Positions 1 to 8,906 of a stretch of DNA of 53,136 nt are shown here, in pieces (position 1 is the stretch's first letter; each line of letters opens with the position of its first letter). The notes under the pieces were generated by a model. It searched no databases. It worked only from the letters and a program-made list of their open reading frames with translations, and was not told the origin of the DNA. Made by a program: the position numbers and the translations under genes. Source of the DNA: Candidatus Poseidoniales archaeon (GTDB lineage: Archaea; Thermoplasmatota; Poseidoniia; Poseidoniales; Thalassarchaeaceae); the NCBI GenBank assembly GCA_012959435.1, contig DUDF01000193.1, forward strand, positions 1 through 53,136. The letters run 5' to 3'.

Positions 1-1609
1 CATCAGCAGTGGTGATGGCCGATTTGAATTGGTAGTTACCGGTAGTCATCAACGAGATTGCCGTCAGAGGGATGGAATTGAAATCCATAATGCGAGGTAT
101 CCAATGCAGGAACCTCTCAATCCTAGTGCCATCACTATTCCTCTTGATGCAATCCTAGTCGAAGATAGAATATCTCGCCAACCGAGAATTGGTAGTGAGG
201 AGCAACCCTATCTTAATAGTGATAGAAACGGAGAGATTGTAACTGTTGATGAATTGAAAATGACGCCGACTTCAAGAGGCCCAAAGGTGGGACCACCACG
301 CCTTCATTCTACTTGGCCAACCATCGGTTTGAAGGTTGGGTCAAGCAAGGCCATGTCGATAGACCCCCGCCCACTGATGCCGAATGCAACAGGGATTAAT
401 GACCACGATTTACGACATGGATTTACTGGGGGTCCATCAAGAAAAACCAAAATTTGGTCCCCAAGTAGACTTTCTCAATGGTTATCTTGTCCACGTAAAG
501 GCTGGCTTTTAACTAGACTTCATGCCGAAGGTGAAGATGATGAGGATGATGATGTTGATGTCCGAACTCGTGGTTTACTAATCCATGAAGTGTGGGCAGA
601 CTTCATTTGTGAATTCTTAGGGATGAAAGTTGAGATTGAACGTGATAATCTCACTCCACATTCACTTGGAGCGGCCGGAATTGAGGAGGCTACTTTACGC
701 CGTCGCTTATTGGAAATGGTTGATGAGAAAGCGCCGTGGTTACGCCATTCTGATGCAATTGCAACAGTGCGCCGTCTTGACCTTGTTGGGCTGAATCTTG
801 AAGCCTATGAAGCGGCTCTTGATGAGGTTGGGGGAGCCAGTACAAGCGGTCGCTTCGGTCGCTTGTTAGAATCAGAATTAGCAGCAGATGCAAGTGCACT
901 TCTAGCAATTGAATGGCCACTGACAAGTGGCGATAAGAAGGGTGGAATCATGTTAGAATTGCCTGAATCAGGTGAGTCAGTACCTCCTGGAATTCGTTTG
1001 AGGGGAACGATTGACCGAGTGGAAATAATCCCATTCCCTGAATTAGGTGGCAATTTTGTCAATGAATCTGGAGAAGGTTCAGAATGTCCTCTTGATCTTG
1101 ACTCAGGTGAATCTTGGAATGCACAGCGCCTAGTTGTAATCCGTGACCTAAAATCACTCGAAGGCCCGGGTAAAGGAAAATCGGGAGACCGTCATTTGAG
1201 AGAACTTCTAGAAGGCGTGCAACTCGCTTTGTATGCGCGAGCATGGGAGGTGACACACCCAGGTGATCGAGTAATCGGTGTTGGTATTTCCGAGGTTGGT
1301 GAAGAAAGTGGACTTTACATTGAGGCTGACCCAGAGTTCCAAACTCATCTTTCTAGTCTAGGAATAGGAAATGTTGAGTGTACTACACAAACCCTTTATC
1401 GCCGACCAAATGAGAATAATGAACCGCCATCCAGTAATCCATTTAGAGCATGGATGAGGCACCGTTTGACGGCTGCATTACGTATTGGGCAAATGTCCGA
1501 GAATGGTAGAGTAATCCCTACTCCAAGCGACCTTACATGCACATATTGTTCCGTGAAACAAGTATGTGGTTTGGCTCCGACTGTTGGAGGTGATCGCAAA
1601 TGGAATTGA
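1..1609 (+). CDS. AddB/Cas4-like PD-(D/E)XK nuclease subunit, 5' truncated by window
   Basis: The reading frame is open from base 2, so the true start lies upstream; the TTG at 29 is only the first start-like codon inside the window. Residue numbers count from that TTG. The last ~370 residues form a RecB-family nuclease: SPSRLSQWLSCP near 150 (Cys154), RGLLIHE near 190, RLRGTIDRVE, the catalytic RDLKS (D-x-K) and a Q-x3-Y motif (QLALY). It ends with C504-x2-C507-x5-C513, which together with Cys154 matches the four-cysteine [4Fe-4S] staple of AddB and Cas4 nucleases. The first ~140 residues show no recognisable motif and may be the end of an inactivated helicase-like region, as in AddB. The stop overlaps the start of the helicase gene by 10 bases, so the two are surely co-translated. 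Probable role: DNA double-strand-break end processing. Confidence 0.8.
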   Translation, partial: ISSGDGRFELVVTGSHQRDCRQRDGIEIHNARYPMQEPLNPSAITIPLDAILVEDRISRQPRIGSEEQPYLNSDRNGEIVTVDELKMTPTSRGPKVGPPRLHSTWPTIGLKVGSSKAMSIDPRPLMPNATGINDHDLRHGFTGGPSRKTKIWSPSRLSQWLSCPRKGWLLTRLHAEGEDDEDDDVDVRTRGLLIHEVWADFICEFLGMKVEIERDNLTPHSLGAAGIEEATLRRRLLEMVDEKAPWLRHSDAIATVRRLDLVGLNLEAYEAALDEVGGASTSGRFGRLLESELAADASALLAIEWPLTSGDKKGGIMLELPESGESVPPGIRLRGTIDRVEIIPFPELGGNFVNESGEGSECPLDLDSGESWNAQRLVVIRDLKSLEGPGKGKSGDRHLRELLEGVQLALYARAWEVTHPGDRVIGVGISEVGEESGLYIEADPEFQTHLSSLGIGNVECTTQTLYRRPNENNEPPSSNPFRAWMRHRLTAALRIGQMSENGRVIPTPSDLTCTYCSVKQVCGLAPTVGGDRKWN

Positions 1610-4600
1610 ATCGCGGTCAAACGCTTGGGCTAAATCTAGACATGCACATTGTCCTAGACGCAGGGGCAGGTACAGGAAAAACCGCTACAATTGTTCAACG
1701 GGTTCTAGAGCATTATCTTTCAGAAGACCAAAGGGCGACGAGACTACTTCCACCGGGCCCTCGTGAGGTTGACTTTAGTGGTGGTTTGCTTCAATCCGCT
1801 GCTAAAGATAGGGAAGATATGGTGAAGTGGCGTGGTCTGCTACCGACCGAAGTTGTAGTGCTGACTTTTACAGTGAAAGCAGCCGAAGAAATGCGCGACC
1901 GGATGCGCACTGAACTTTCGCGCTTGCGTTCTGGACCTAGGGGTGAAAGAGATGGAATGCGATATGACCCACGTATTCGTAACGAAGGTTTGGTTGAACA
2001 GTTGACGATGTTACTTGACGAGGCTCCAATCGGCACTATTGATTCGTTTCTCAATCGTTTGGTGTCGTCTCATCGTAGTTTGCTTGGTGACAGACCAACT
2101 CATCAGCAGATGTCTGATGCACAGCGAGCATTATTGATGGAGCGAGCAATGAGCTCGCTTTGGCGGATTCGTAATGAGAAACATGCTGGGGATTTACGAA
2201 TCCACTCTGTTACTCCAGCAGAATTTCTTGCGGCTCGTAACCGACTTTCACACCAAATGGGTGGTCGCTCTCGCAGTCAAAAAATAGTGGCCAAATTACT
2301 TCATAATTCAATTTTCGTAGACTCTGTGCGTAGGTCATTGGAATCACATTCCGGAGTTGTCAACGCAGATGCACTTCGGCATAGTTTCCTTTCACATATT
2401 GATGTACAGGAAATTAGTAATTTTGCTCAAAACCTCCATGCGATTGGTGATGATTGGTTGGCTGCTGCAAAAGAGCGTTCTGCAGACCTAGGTTTGGTTG
2501 AAGCACTCCAAAGTGAAACTAGAGTAAATGCTCTAGATACACTGATTGCTGCAGGAGTGCCTGATGATTTGTGGGACCAATTATTGTGGATTCGTCATTT
2601 TACTTTAGCAACATGTAGTATGGCCTCAATAGAGAAGATTATGCCATCGGTATTTTCTAGAAACCTTCTACCAAAGGGCGATGGCTGGCCATCGGGCGTG
2701 AACCCACTTGGTTCAATCAAAGACAAAGCAATTCGTGATGATATCAAAGAAAGCATGGTTGATGCACAGAATCGTGCGAAATCACTCTATGGCTCAATCG
2801 AAGGGATGAGAGTCCGCGCTTGTGCAGCCATTGCCGATTTACTGGACCCTAGAGAAGGACCACCTTGTTGCCCCGCAGATTCAGATGTTCATCTGCAAAG
2901 AATCTCAGACCCATTCCCTGCCTTTGTTGATGATGCACCTTTGGCTCTTGACGCTGATTGTGATGCGCGAATTATTTCAGACCTACTTATTGTTCACAAG
3001 GCCTCCCAAGATGTGTTGACCGAATTACGCCTTTTAGAGGGTTTACACGACCATTCTGATGTGTCAGAAGCGGCTGAGGATTTACTCCTTGCCCGTTGTC
3101 CAAGGATTTGTGCAAAATGGTATCCTAGAGATATTGTCGCTGCACTAAATGCTATTGATGATTCTAAACCTTGGCGTGATGAGCATATTCTTACAGCACT
3201 AAACTTGTGTGGTATTCCAGAGCAAGATGAAATTTCAGAGCACCATCAAGAATACCCAATGAAACTTGTAAAGGAGGATTTGGAAAGGCGTTACGCAGTT
3301 CTGAAAACAGTACGTAGACGATTCCGCGCATTCATTATTGATGAAGCCCAAGATAATTCAAATCAACAGTGGCGCCTTCTCTCAAGATTATGGGGGGAGA
3401 GAGAGCAGAAAGCAGGTGACCCTGAACCACCAAATTCGCCTTGGCAACCCACTGTTTGTTGGGTCGGTGACCAAAAGCAGAGTATCTACGGATTCCGTCA
3501 AGCTCAAGTGAGTGGGATGGCAAGATACACGGTGCATCTCAGGGCTATCAACGAGCACGAATATGCTACTGAATCAAGATTATTGATGAAACCATCACTA
3601 CGCCGACGAGATTCTGCTCGCGACCCAAGATTAGTGGACATCAGCAGCTTTGTCACCGGTCTTGAGTATGTCAATCACCGCCCGATTCCTGAAGGAGCAT
3701 GGGTAAAGTTTGATCGAGGGGACGACGATAAGAGGTTAGGGCATACAGATGTTATTCGCCGTACTCAAGGCCATGTTGACCTTGTCACGAACTACCGAAC
3801 TTGTCAGGACTTACTGTTGACAATGAATGAATGGTGGATTGACCTTTTTAATGACAGGCACAATTTATTCCCTGGTGATTGGTATGCTTCACCTAAGGAT
3901 TTACTAGCTCACAGAGTTGAAGAAAATGGCGGGCTTGAATGGTTGTTACCAATTGCTACTGAAGAAGCAAGTGACCCTAGTTCAGATTTGACAGTTCCAC
4001 TAGATCCATTTGAGTTAGGTGCAGATGCGAAACAAGTTCACCTTGAACACGAATTGGTTGCTGCTCGAATACGGGCTATGATTGATGGTGTGACACCATC
4101 AGTTCTGACAGTTCAGAATGAAGACTCTAAGAAACCTGAAGAAAGCAGTGTAACTCAAATGAATGATATCAAGCCAATTAAACCACGAGATATCATGGTA
4201 TTAATGCCTGCAAGAACTCACATGTATGACCTTATTCGCCGACTTGATGACCTTGGAATTCCTGCGTTAGCAGACCAAGACGGTGGTCTACTTGAGCAAC
4301 CAGTTGTGTGCTCATTATCAGCCCTTTTGCAGTTGTCTGCAAGGCGAGGTGATGTAAGTCGGGCTGCAACACTTGCTAGAACACCATTAGTTGGATTTAA
4401 TGATTCACAGTTAGAGAATTTCATTTCTGACCGCACCGGGTCATCTGATTTGCTAAAACGTTTGCAATCCCATGCAATCAGTGATGCTCAAAGAGCACTT
4501 TTTGAGCGCTGGAAACAGCTCGCTGATTGTAATAGAATAGTTCGTATGTTAGAAGAAACAGTAGACCACTCAGACCTACTGATTGCATATCCTGGTCAAG

Positions 4601-6585
4601 TGGATAGGCAATATGCAGAGCAATTTTTGTCTCTTATTCGCTCACAGATGGCAGAAGCAGGAGGCGACTCAGTACTTTTGGCAGAGCGAATCGGTCTGCT
4701 ATCATCAGTCAAAGGAAAACTGATTCTTGGCGAAGCGATGCCGGCTTCAAATGCCGTACGAGTGATGACGATTCATGGTTCTAAAGGATTACAATCTAAG
4801 GTAGTAATTGTATGTGGGGTATTCTCTGAAAATCAAAGTAACCTTAGCCAATCAAGGCGCGATAACATCTTGGTATCTGAACAGATGTTTTCCCCTCGCT
4901 CTAAACCATGGAAAAGCAGGGACGCGATAGATAGTGGTAGTTGGCGCCTTTCAACGGAAGTTCTTACCTCTCAAGTACAGGCTGAAGCTCGTAGATTACT
5001 CTATGTTGCTTGTACGAGGGTAAAAGATTTATTGATTCTAGCCGGTGCACCGAAGAATTCTGCTATCAACCAAGATGAAGGCGAAATTAGTATCTCATGG
5101 GCCCACAAACCAACTCCTAAATTTGGTTGGATGTGGCTTGAAGCAATTCGTCAAGCAGCTAGACGGGATGGTTTACTGACAGCCCCTTGGTTAATTGATG
5201 ACGACGATACTCTTCCAGTACCGTTGCCATTCCGATCCAAAGGTAAATTGATAATATCACCTAGTGAGATGATGTCAATGCCTTATTTGGCACCTAGTTT
5301 ACTACCGTCATTGAAAATCTATCACCATCCAGATTTCATTTTACCTCAGCGTGAACACCTATCACCATTAGTGAAGTTTACTCGCCTTCAAGAGAGCGCC
5401 CGATTGACGAATCCTGTTGATATTGACCTCGCTCCTACTAGGAAAGCAGAACGAAAATTACGTCTTGCACCACACATACTTGATTCAGCAAAATCCTGTG
5501 TACGTCGTCATTGGCTCAGTCAGTATGTCGGAATTTCAAGTGAGCCGGTCAAACTACCATTTATTCCTAGAGATGATGAATTGCCATCAGATGATTATAC
5601 TCCACTTGCAGCAAACGAACTGGGCTCTCTTTTCCATCGCTTGGTTGAACTTGGTTTGCCTAATCCAGGTATTTCAGGAGATAAACCATCCACTCCACTT
5701 TCTGAACAATGGGTTTCACCCTCACCAAATCAGATGCTTGAGCCCAGTCTTATTTCTCAGGTGCTTGATGAACTGCTCCCGGTCTCCGCTGATAGAGATT
5801 TAGCGTCAGAAATGTTGAAGAAAATGGCTGAAATCCTACTTAATGGTAAATTAGGAAGGCTCGTTCAAGGTGCAACAATTGATGGATTATTTGTAGAAGG
5901 ATTGAGGACAGAGTGGCCTTTCCTTGTCAATATTGAGCAACCATTCAGCGATGTAATAGAACATAGTTGGAGTCCTTTTGGAAACCAAATCGTAGAGCAA
6001 ATAACCTCATTAACATTTGAGTTGGATGGAATTGCTGATTTGGTTCTGTGCCAAACTGATGGCCAAACTCACAACACGATTCGAGCAATTGACTTGAAAA
6101 CTACTGGAGGCCTTTCAATTCTCAACCAGCCTGAAGATGTTGAAGGAACAATATTTGAGAGCCCATCTGACCCTGATGATGAAATCATTCGTACATCAGC
6201 AGAATTGGATTTATTGACTCATTACAGGATGCAACTCTATCTCTACCATCTTTGCCTAGTGCGCCAAGAATCTATGAGAGAAACACTTGGAATGGCTACA
6301 AGGGAGGTTCTACGTCCAGCCATTTTAGTTGCTTCAACAGGTAGACTAATCTCATGGACAGAAGAAGAATTTGAACAAATTGGCATAGAATTTGATGACC
6401 TTATCAAACAACTTGCTTTGGTTGAAGTTAAGGATAGAGGAGATGAAGCCAACTTCCCTAGATTACCGATTGAAGAAGAGCAAACATGTCGTCAATGCCC
6501 ATATTATCGCGGTAGTATTCGTCTATGCGCTCCAAATGGCATTGCCCTAGGGGCAGCAGAATTAGATGAAATCAATTTGGAATAA
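1600..6585 (+). CDS. AddA/RecB-like superfamily 1 helicase with C-terminal nuclease
   Basis: A 1661-residue UvrD/RecB-type ATP-dependent helicase-nuclease. Visible helicase motifs: Q-motif NRGQT (residue 4 on), Walker A GAGTGKT (22-28), motif Ia VLTFTVKAAEEMR, Walker B DEAQD (581-585), motif III GDQKQSIYGFRQ (~622), motif V TIHGSKG (~1057) and motif VI RLLYVACTR (~1132). The C-terminal ~360 residues form a PD-(D/E)XK nuclease: GSLFHRL, ELDGIADLV, DLK (1498-1500) and QLYLY. Unlike bacterial AddA, this nuclease also has an iron-sulfur-like cysteine set: Cys1300 plus C1630-x2-C1633-x9-C1643. At 1661 residues it is longer than the ~1200 usual for AddA, mostly because of long insertions between helicase motifs. 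It overlaps the preceding nuclease gene by 10 bases, so the pair probably makes one heterodimeric end-resection enzyme. The helicase-nuclease call is certain; the AddA label is by analogy. Confidence 0.88.
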   Translation: MELNRGQTLGLNLDMHIVLDAGAGTGKTATIVQRVLEHYLSEDQRATRLLPPGPREVDFSGGLLQSAAKDREDMVKWRGLLPTEVVVLTFTVKAAEEMRDRMRTELSRLRSGPRGERDGMRYDPRIRNEGLVEQLTMLLDEAPIGTIDSFLNRLVSSHRSLLGDRPTHQQMSDAQRALLMERAMSSLWRIRNEKHAGDLRIHSVTPAEFLAARNRLSHQMGGRSRSQKIVAKLLHNSIFVDSVRRSLESHSGVVNADALRHSFLSHIDVQEISNFAQNLHAIGDDWLAAAKERSADLGLVEALQSETRVNALDTLIAAGVPDDLWDQLLWIRHFTLATCSMASIEKIMPSVFSRNLLPKGDGWPSGVNPLGSIKDKAIRDDIKESMVDAQNRAKSLYGSIEGMRVRACAAIADLLDPREGPPCCPADSDVHLQRISDPFPAFVDDAPLALDADCDARIISDLLIVHKASQDVLTELRLLEGLHDHSDVSEAAEDLLLARCPRICAKWYPRDIVAALNAIDDSKPWRDEHILTALNLCGIPEQDEISEHHQEYPMKLVKEDLERRYAVLKTVRRRFRAFIIDEAQDNSNQQWRLLSRLWGEREQKAGDPEPPNSPWQPTVCWVGDQKQSIYGFRQAQVSGMARYTVHLRAINEHEYATESRLLMKPSLRRRDSARDPRLVDISSFVTGLEYVNHRPIPEGAWVKFDRGDDDKRLGHTDVIRRTQGHVDLVTNYRTCQDLLLTMNEWWIDLFNDRHNLFPGDWYASPKDLLAHRVEENGGLEWLLPIATEEASDPSSDLTVPLDPFELGADAKQVHLEHELVAARIRAMIDGVTPSVLTVQNEDSKKPEESSVTQMNDIKPIKPRDIMVLMPARTHMYDLIRRLDDLGIPALADQDGGLLEQPVVCSLSALLQLSARRGDVSRAATLARTPLVGFNDSQLENFISDRTGSSDLLKRLQSHAISDAQRALFERWKQLADCNRIVRMLEETVDHSDLLIAYPGQVDRQYAEQFLSLIRSQMAEAGGDSVLLAERIGLLSSVKGKLILGEAMPASNAVRVMTIHGSKGLQSKVVIVCGVFSENQSNLSQSRRDNILVSEQMFSPRSKPWKSRDAIDSGSWRLSTEVLTSQVQAEARRLLYVACTRVKDLLILAGAPKNSAINQDEGEISISWAHKPTPKFGWMWLEAIRQAARRDGLLTAPWLIDDDDTLPVPLPFRSKGKLIISPSEMMSMPYLAPSLLPSLKIYHHPDFILPQREHLSPLVKFTRLQESARLTNPVDIDLAPTRKAERKLRLAPHILDSAKSCVRRHWLSQYVGISSEPVKLPFIPRDDELPSDDYTPLAANELGSLFHRLVELGLPNPGISGDKPSTPLSEQWVSPSPNQMLEPSLISQVLDELLPVSADRDLASEMLKKMAEILLNGKLGRLVQGATIDGLFVEGLRTEWPFLVNIEQPFSDVIEHSWSPFGNQIVEQITSLTFELDGIADLVLCQTDGQTHNTIRAIDLKTTGGLSILNQPEDVEGTIFESPSDPDDEIIRTSAELDLLTHYRMQLYLYHLCLVRQESMRETLGMATREVLRPAILVASTGRLISWTEEEFEQIGIEFDDLIKQLALVEVKDRGDEANFPRLPIEEEQTCRQCPYYRGSIRLCAPNGIALGAAELDEINLE

Positions 6586-6668
6586 TTACTGATTGTCAAT
6601 CACATTACCCAACTTTTGAATTCTTTTTCAACCGATGATTCAATGGGTATTACCCTTTGGCCGGAGGT

Positions 6669-8090
6669 ATGAGCGCGACCGATGCGATTGATTGGGATAA
6701 GATGGCGAAGTTCACAGAATCAATATGGGAAGATTCAGCACTACCAAGTTTAGAAGAATTTATCAAGATTCCAGCACTCTCACCTGCCTTTGATTCTGAA
6801 TGGCAAGCAAACGGCCATTTAGACAAGACAATTGACCATTTTCTTAGTTGGCTTGAATCGATAGAAATTGACGGTTTAACAGCAATAGTTCACAGTTTAG
6901 AAGGTAGAACTCCAGTTTTATTGCTCAAAGTTGCTGGGACAGGGGATGGAGAAGTTCTGTTCTATTCTCACTTAGACAAGCAACCAGAATTCACTGGTTG
7001 GTCAGAAGGAAAAGGGCCCTGGATACCTGTTCGTGAAGACCCATGGTTGTTCGGGAGAGGTTCAGTAGACGATGGTTATGGTGGATATTGTGGCCTCATT
7101 TCGTTGATGGCACTACAAAACCAAGGCATGGCTCATCCAAGTTGCACATTTTTAATCGAAACTTGTGAAGAGAGTGGTTCACCTGACCTACCTTACTACC
7201 TAGAAGAACTGCGTGATGATCTTGGTACACCAGATTTGGTAGTTGTTCTTGATTCAGGGTTGGGCGACTATGAGCGTATTTGGGTCACGGAGAGTCTCCG
7301 TGGATTGGTTGGTGGCACTCTGACAGTTAGCGTAACTTCAGAAGGAGTGCATTCGGGTATGGCGAGTGGAGTGATTCCATCTTCGTTTAGGCTTACTCGC
7401 CAACTGCTTTCACGTTTAGAAGATGAGGAAACTGGTGAATTAATTCCTGATTGGCTACACATTGACATTTCAGACCAGTTGCGTGCAGATTCGGCGGAAA
7501 TTGTAAGTGTTTTAGGCGAAGCTTTGGTTACTGATTTCCCATTCTTAGATGGTGTACGCCCTCAACATGAGGATTTGGTTGAAGCACTTTTAGCACAAAA
7601 TTGGAAGCCAACACTTTCGATAACTGGAGCTGAGGGAATGCCTACCCTTGCAAATGCCGGAAATGTTCTTCGCACCCATACATCTCTAAAATTGAGTGTA
7701 CGAATTCCACCCGGTGTTGATTCAGAAATGGCATCTGCTAAATTACAAGAATTAATGGAGTCAGATCCGCCATTTGGTGCACATGTGACATTTGAACCAG
7801 AAACAGCAGCAAATGGATTTGCTGCGCCACCGATGCCTGCTGAAATTGCTGCGGCATTTAGTGAAGGGAGTTTGCAGACCTTCGGTGCTAGTTCAATGCC
7901 GTTTTACGAAGGTGGTACAATTCCATTTTTGGCAATGATGCAAGAGTCCTATCCAAGCGCTCGTTTCCTAGTCACTGGATGTGCAGGTCCGGGTAATAAT
8001 GCCCATGGCCCTGATGAGAAATTACACATCCCAACAGTCAAGAATCTAACCCAATGTGTTGCTGCCGCGCTTGCATCCATGTCAAATTAG
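6669..8090 (+). CDS. M20 family metallopeptidase (dipeptidase-like)
   Basis: A cytosolic di-zinc peptidase of the M20 family (473 residues from this ATG), likely cleaving dipeptides or small peptides. Metal and catalytic residues are in place: His101 and Asp103 in SHLDKQPE, bridging Asp134 in GRGSVDDG, Glu167-Glu168 in ETCEESG, Asp195 in VVLDSG and His446 in NNAHGPDE. The lid (dimerisation) domain sits between, with SEGVHSG typical of CNDP/DapE-like members. The ATG at 6669 directly follows GGAGGT, with no spacing, so the in-frame TTG at 6657 is an alternative start four residues longer. It lies 83 bases after the helicase gene with no obvious functional link. Family is secure; the substrate is not known. 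Confidence 0.88.
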   Translation: MSATDAIDWDKMAKFTESIWEDSALPSLEEFIKIPALSPAFDSEWQANGHLDKTIDHFLSWLESIEIDGLTAIVHSLEGRTPVLLLKVAGTGDGEVLFYSHLDKQPEFTGWSEGKGPWIPVREDPWLFGRGSVDDGYGGYCGLISLMALQNQGMAHPSCTFLIETCEESGSPDLPYYLEELRDDLGTPDLVVVLDSGLGDYERIWVTESLRGLVGGTLTVSVTSEGVHSGMASGVIPSSFRLTRQLLSRLEDEETGELIPDWLHIDISDQLRADSAEIVSVLGEALVTDFPFLDGVRPQHEDLVEALLAQNWKPTLSITGAEGMPTLANAGNVLRTHTSLKLSVRIPPGVDSEMASAKLQELMESDPPFGAHVTFEPETAANGFAAPPMPAEIAAAFSEGSLQTFGASSMPFYEGGTIPFLAMMQESYPSARFLVTGCAGPGNNAHGPDEKLHIPTVKNLTQCVAAALASMSN

Positions 8091-8130
8091 TGAATTAGCC
8101 ATTATTTGATACATTTACAGCCGACAATTA

Positions 8131-8149
8131 GCCGCCCCTATGGGGCGGC
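8131..8149 (+). promoter_or_regulatory. Perfect GC-rich hairpin in leader of coiled-coil gene
   Basis: GCCGCCCC-TAT-GGGGCGGC: an 8-bp perfect stem with a 3-base loop, about 45 bases before the ATG at 8193. A T/A-rich stretch (ATTATTTGATAC at 8101-8112) lies ~25 bases upstream, the spacing of an archaeal TATA box, so the hairpin could form the extreme 5' end of the mRNA. No T-run follows, so a terminator for the peptidase gene is less likely. Confidence 0.5.
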
Positions 8150-8192
8150 GGATATATCAAGGGCAAGCGAGTGGGGTATGTTAGTGGTCAAC

Positions 8193-8846
8193 ATGTCAGA
8201 AGACAACGAAGGTACGATTACTCCCGAAGTGCGCATTCGTCAACTAGACGAGGAATTGTTGCAACAAACAGAACGCGTCACCAAGCTGTTCAGCGCTTTT
8301 GAGCAGGCAGAAAAGGAGATTATTCAACTTAAAGCCGAGATTGAAGTTCTTGAAAAAGAAGTCATTGACAAGGAAATTGAACGTGAGGGATATGAGCAAT
8401 TACTTGGTGAAAAAGACCACCGAATCCGTGATTTGGAGTTAACCGGTGCCAAGAGAGGAAAGCAGGTTGATCATCTTGAGCCAGAACTTGAGATGATGGA
8501 AGAGAAATTCACTAGGGAAAAAGAACGTCTTACCCGTGTTTTTGAAATCGCAGAAGAGTTGGATAACGACCTTCGTTTAGCAGTTGCAGAACTCAAAGCT
8601 CGTGACGATTGGTACGTTGACCACATGCGTGTTTTCGAAGACCTCAATAAGGCTATCAAGAATCGTTACGAGATGATTGAAAACGCTGTAGAAGCAGAAC
8701 GCAAGAGCCAGCACATGCAGAGAGCAATCAATGAAAAATTGCAGGAAGCAATGGATGCCCGTAGCGAAGAGGCAGCAGAAGATGCAGCAGCAGAAGATGC
8801 AGCAGCAGAAGTTGAAGCCGCAGTTGAAGTCAGCGAAGAAGAATGA
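8193..8846 (+). CDS. Coiled-coil protein of unknown function
   Basis: A 217-residue acidic protein, almost entirely predicted coiled coil: long runs of heptad-like Leu/Ile spacing with Glu/Lys from about residue 15 to 190 (for example LEKEVIDKEIE and VAELKARDDW). The C-terminus is a low-complexity Ala/Glu tail with two near-identical EDAAAE units. No signal peptide or membrane segment is visible. The ATG at 8193 (MSEDNEG) is preferred; an in-frame ATG at 8178 would add five residues, and the upstream TTG at 8106 would read through the leader hairpin. The gene is convergent with the transporter that follows. Family not recognised; a structural or scaffold role is only a guess. Confidence 0.75.
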   Translation: MSEDNEGTITPEVRIRQLDEELLQQTERVTKLFSAFEQAEKEIIQLKAEIEVLEKEVIDKEIEREGYEQLLGEKDHRIRDLELTGAKRGKQVDHLEPELEMMEEKFTREKERLTRVFEIAEELDNDLRLAVAELKARDDWYVDHMRVFEDLNKAIKNRYEMIENAVEAERKSQHMQRAINEKLQEAMDARSEEAAEDAAAEDAAAEVEAAVEVSEEE

Positions 8847-8906
8847 ACCTTCTTTGTTTATTGATGGCTTACGCTATCAAGATGAAGTTGATTTAACTCA
8901 ACGTGT

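Noticed and set aside
8131-8149. Rho-independent terminator after the M20 peptidase
   Set aside because: No T-run follows the stem, and the position relative to a TATA-like element fits a leader better.
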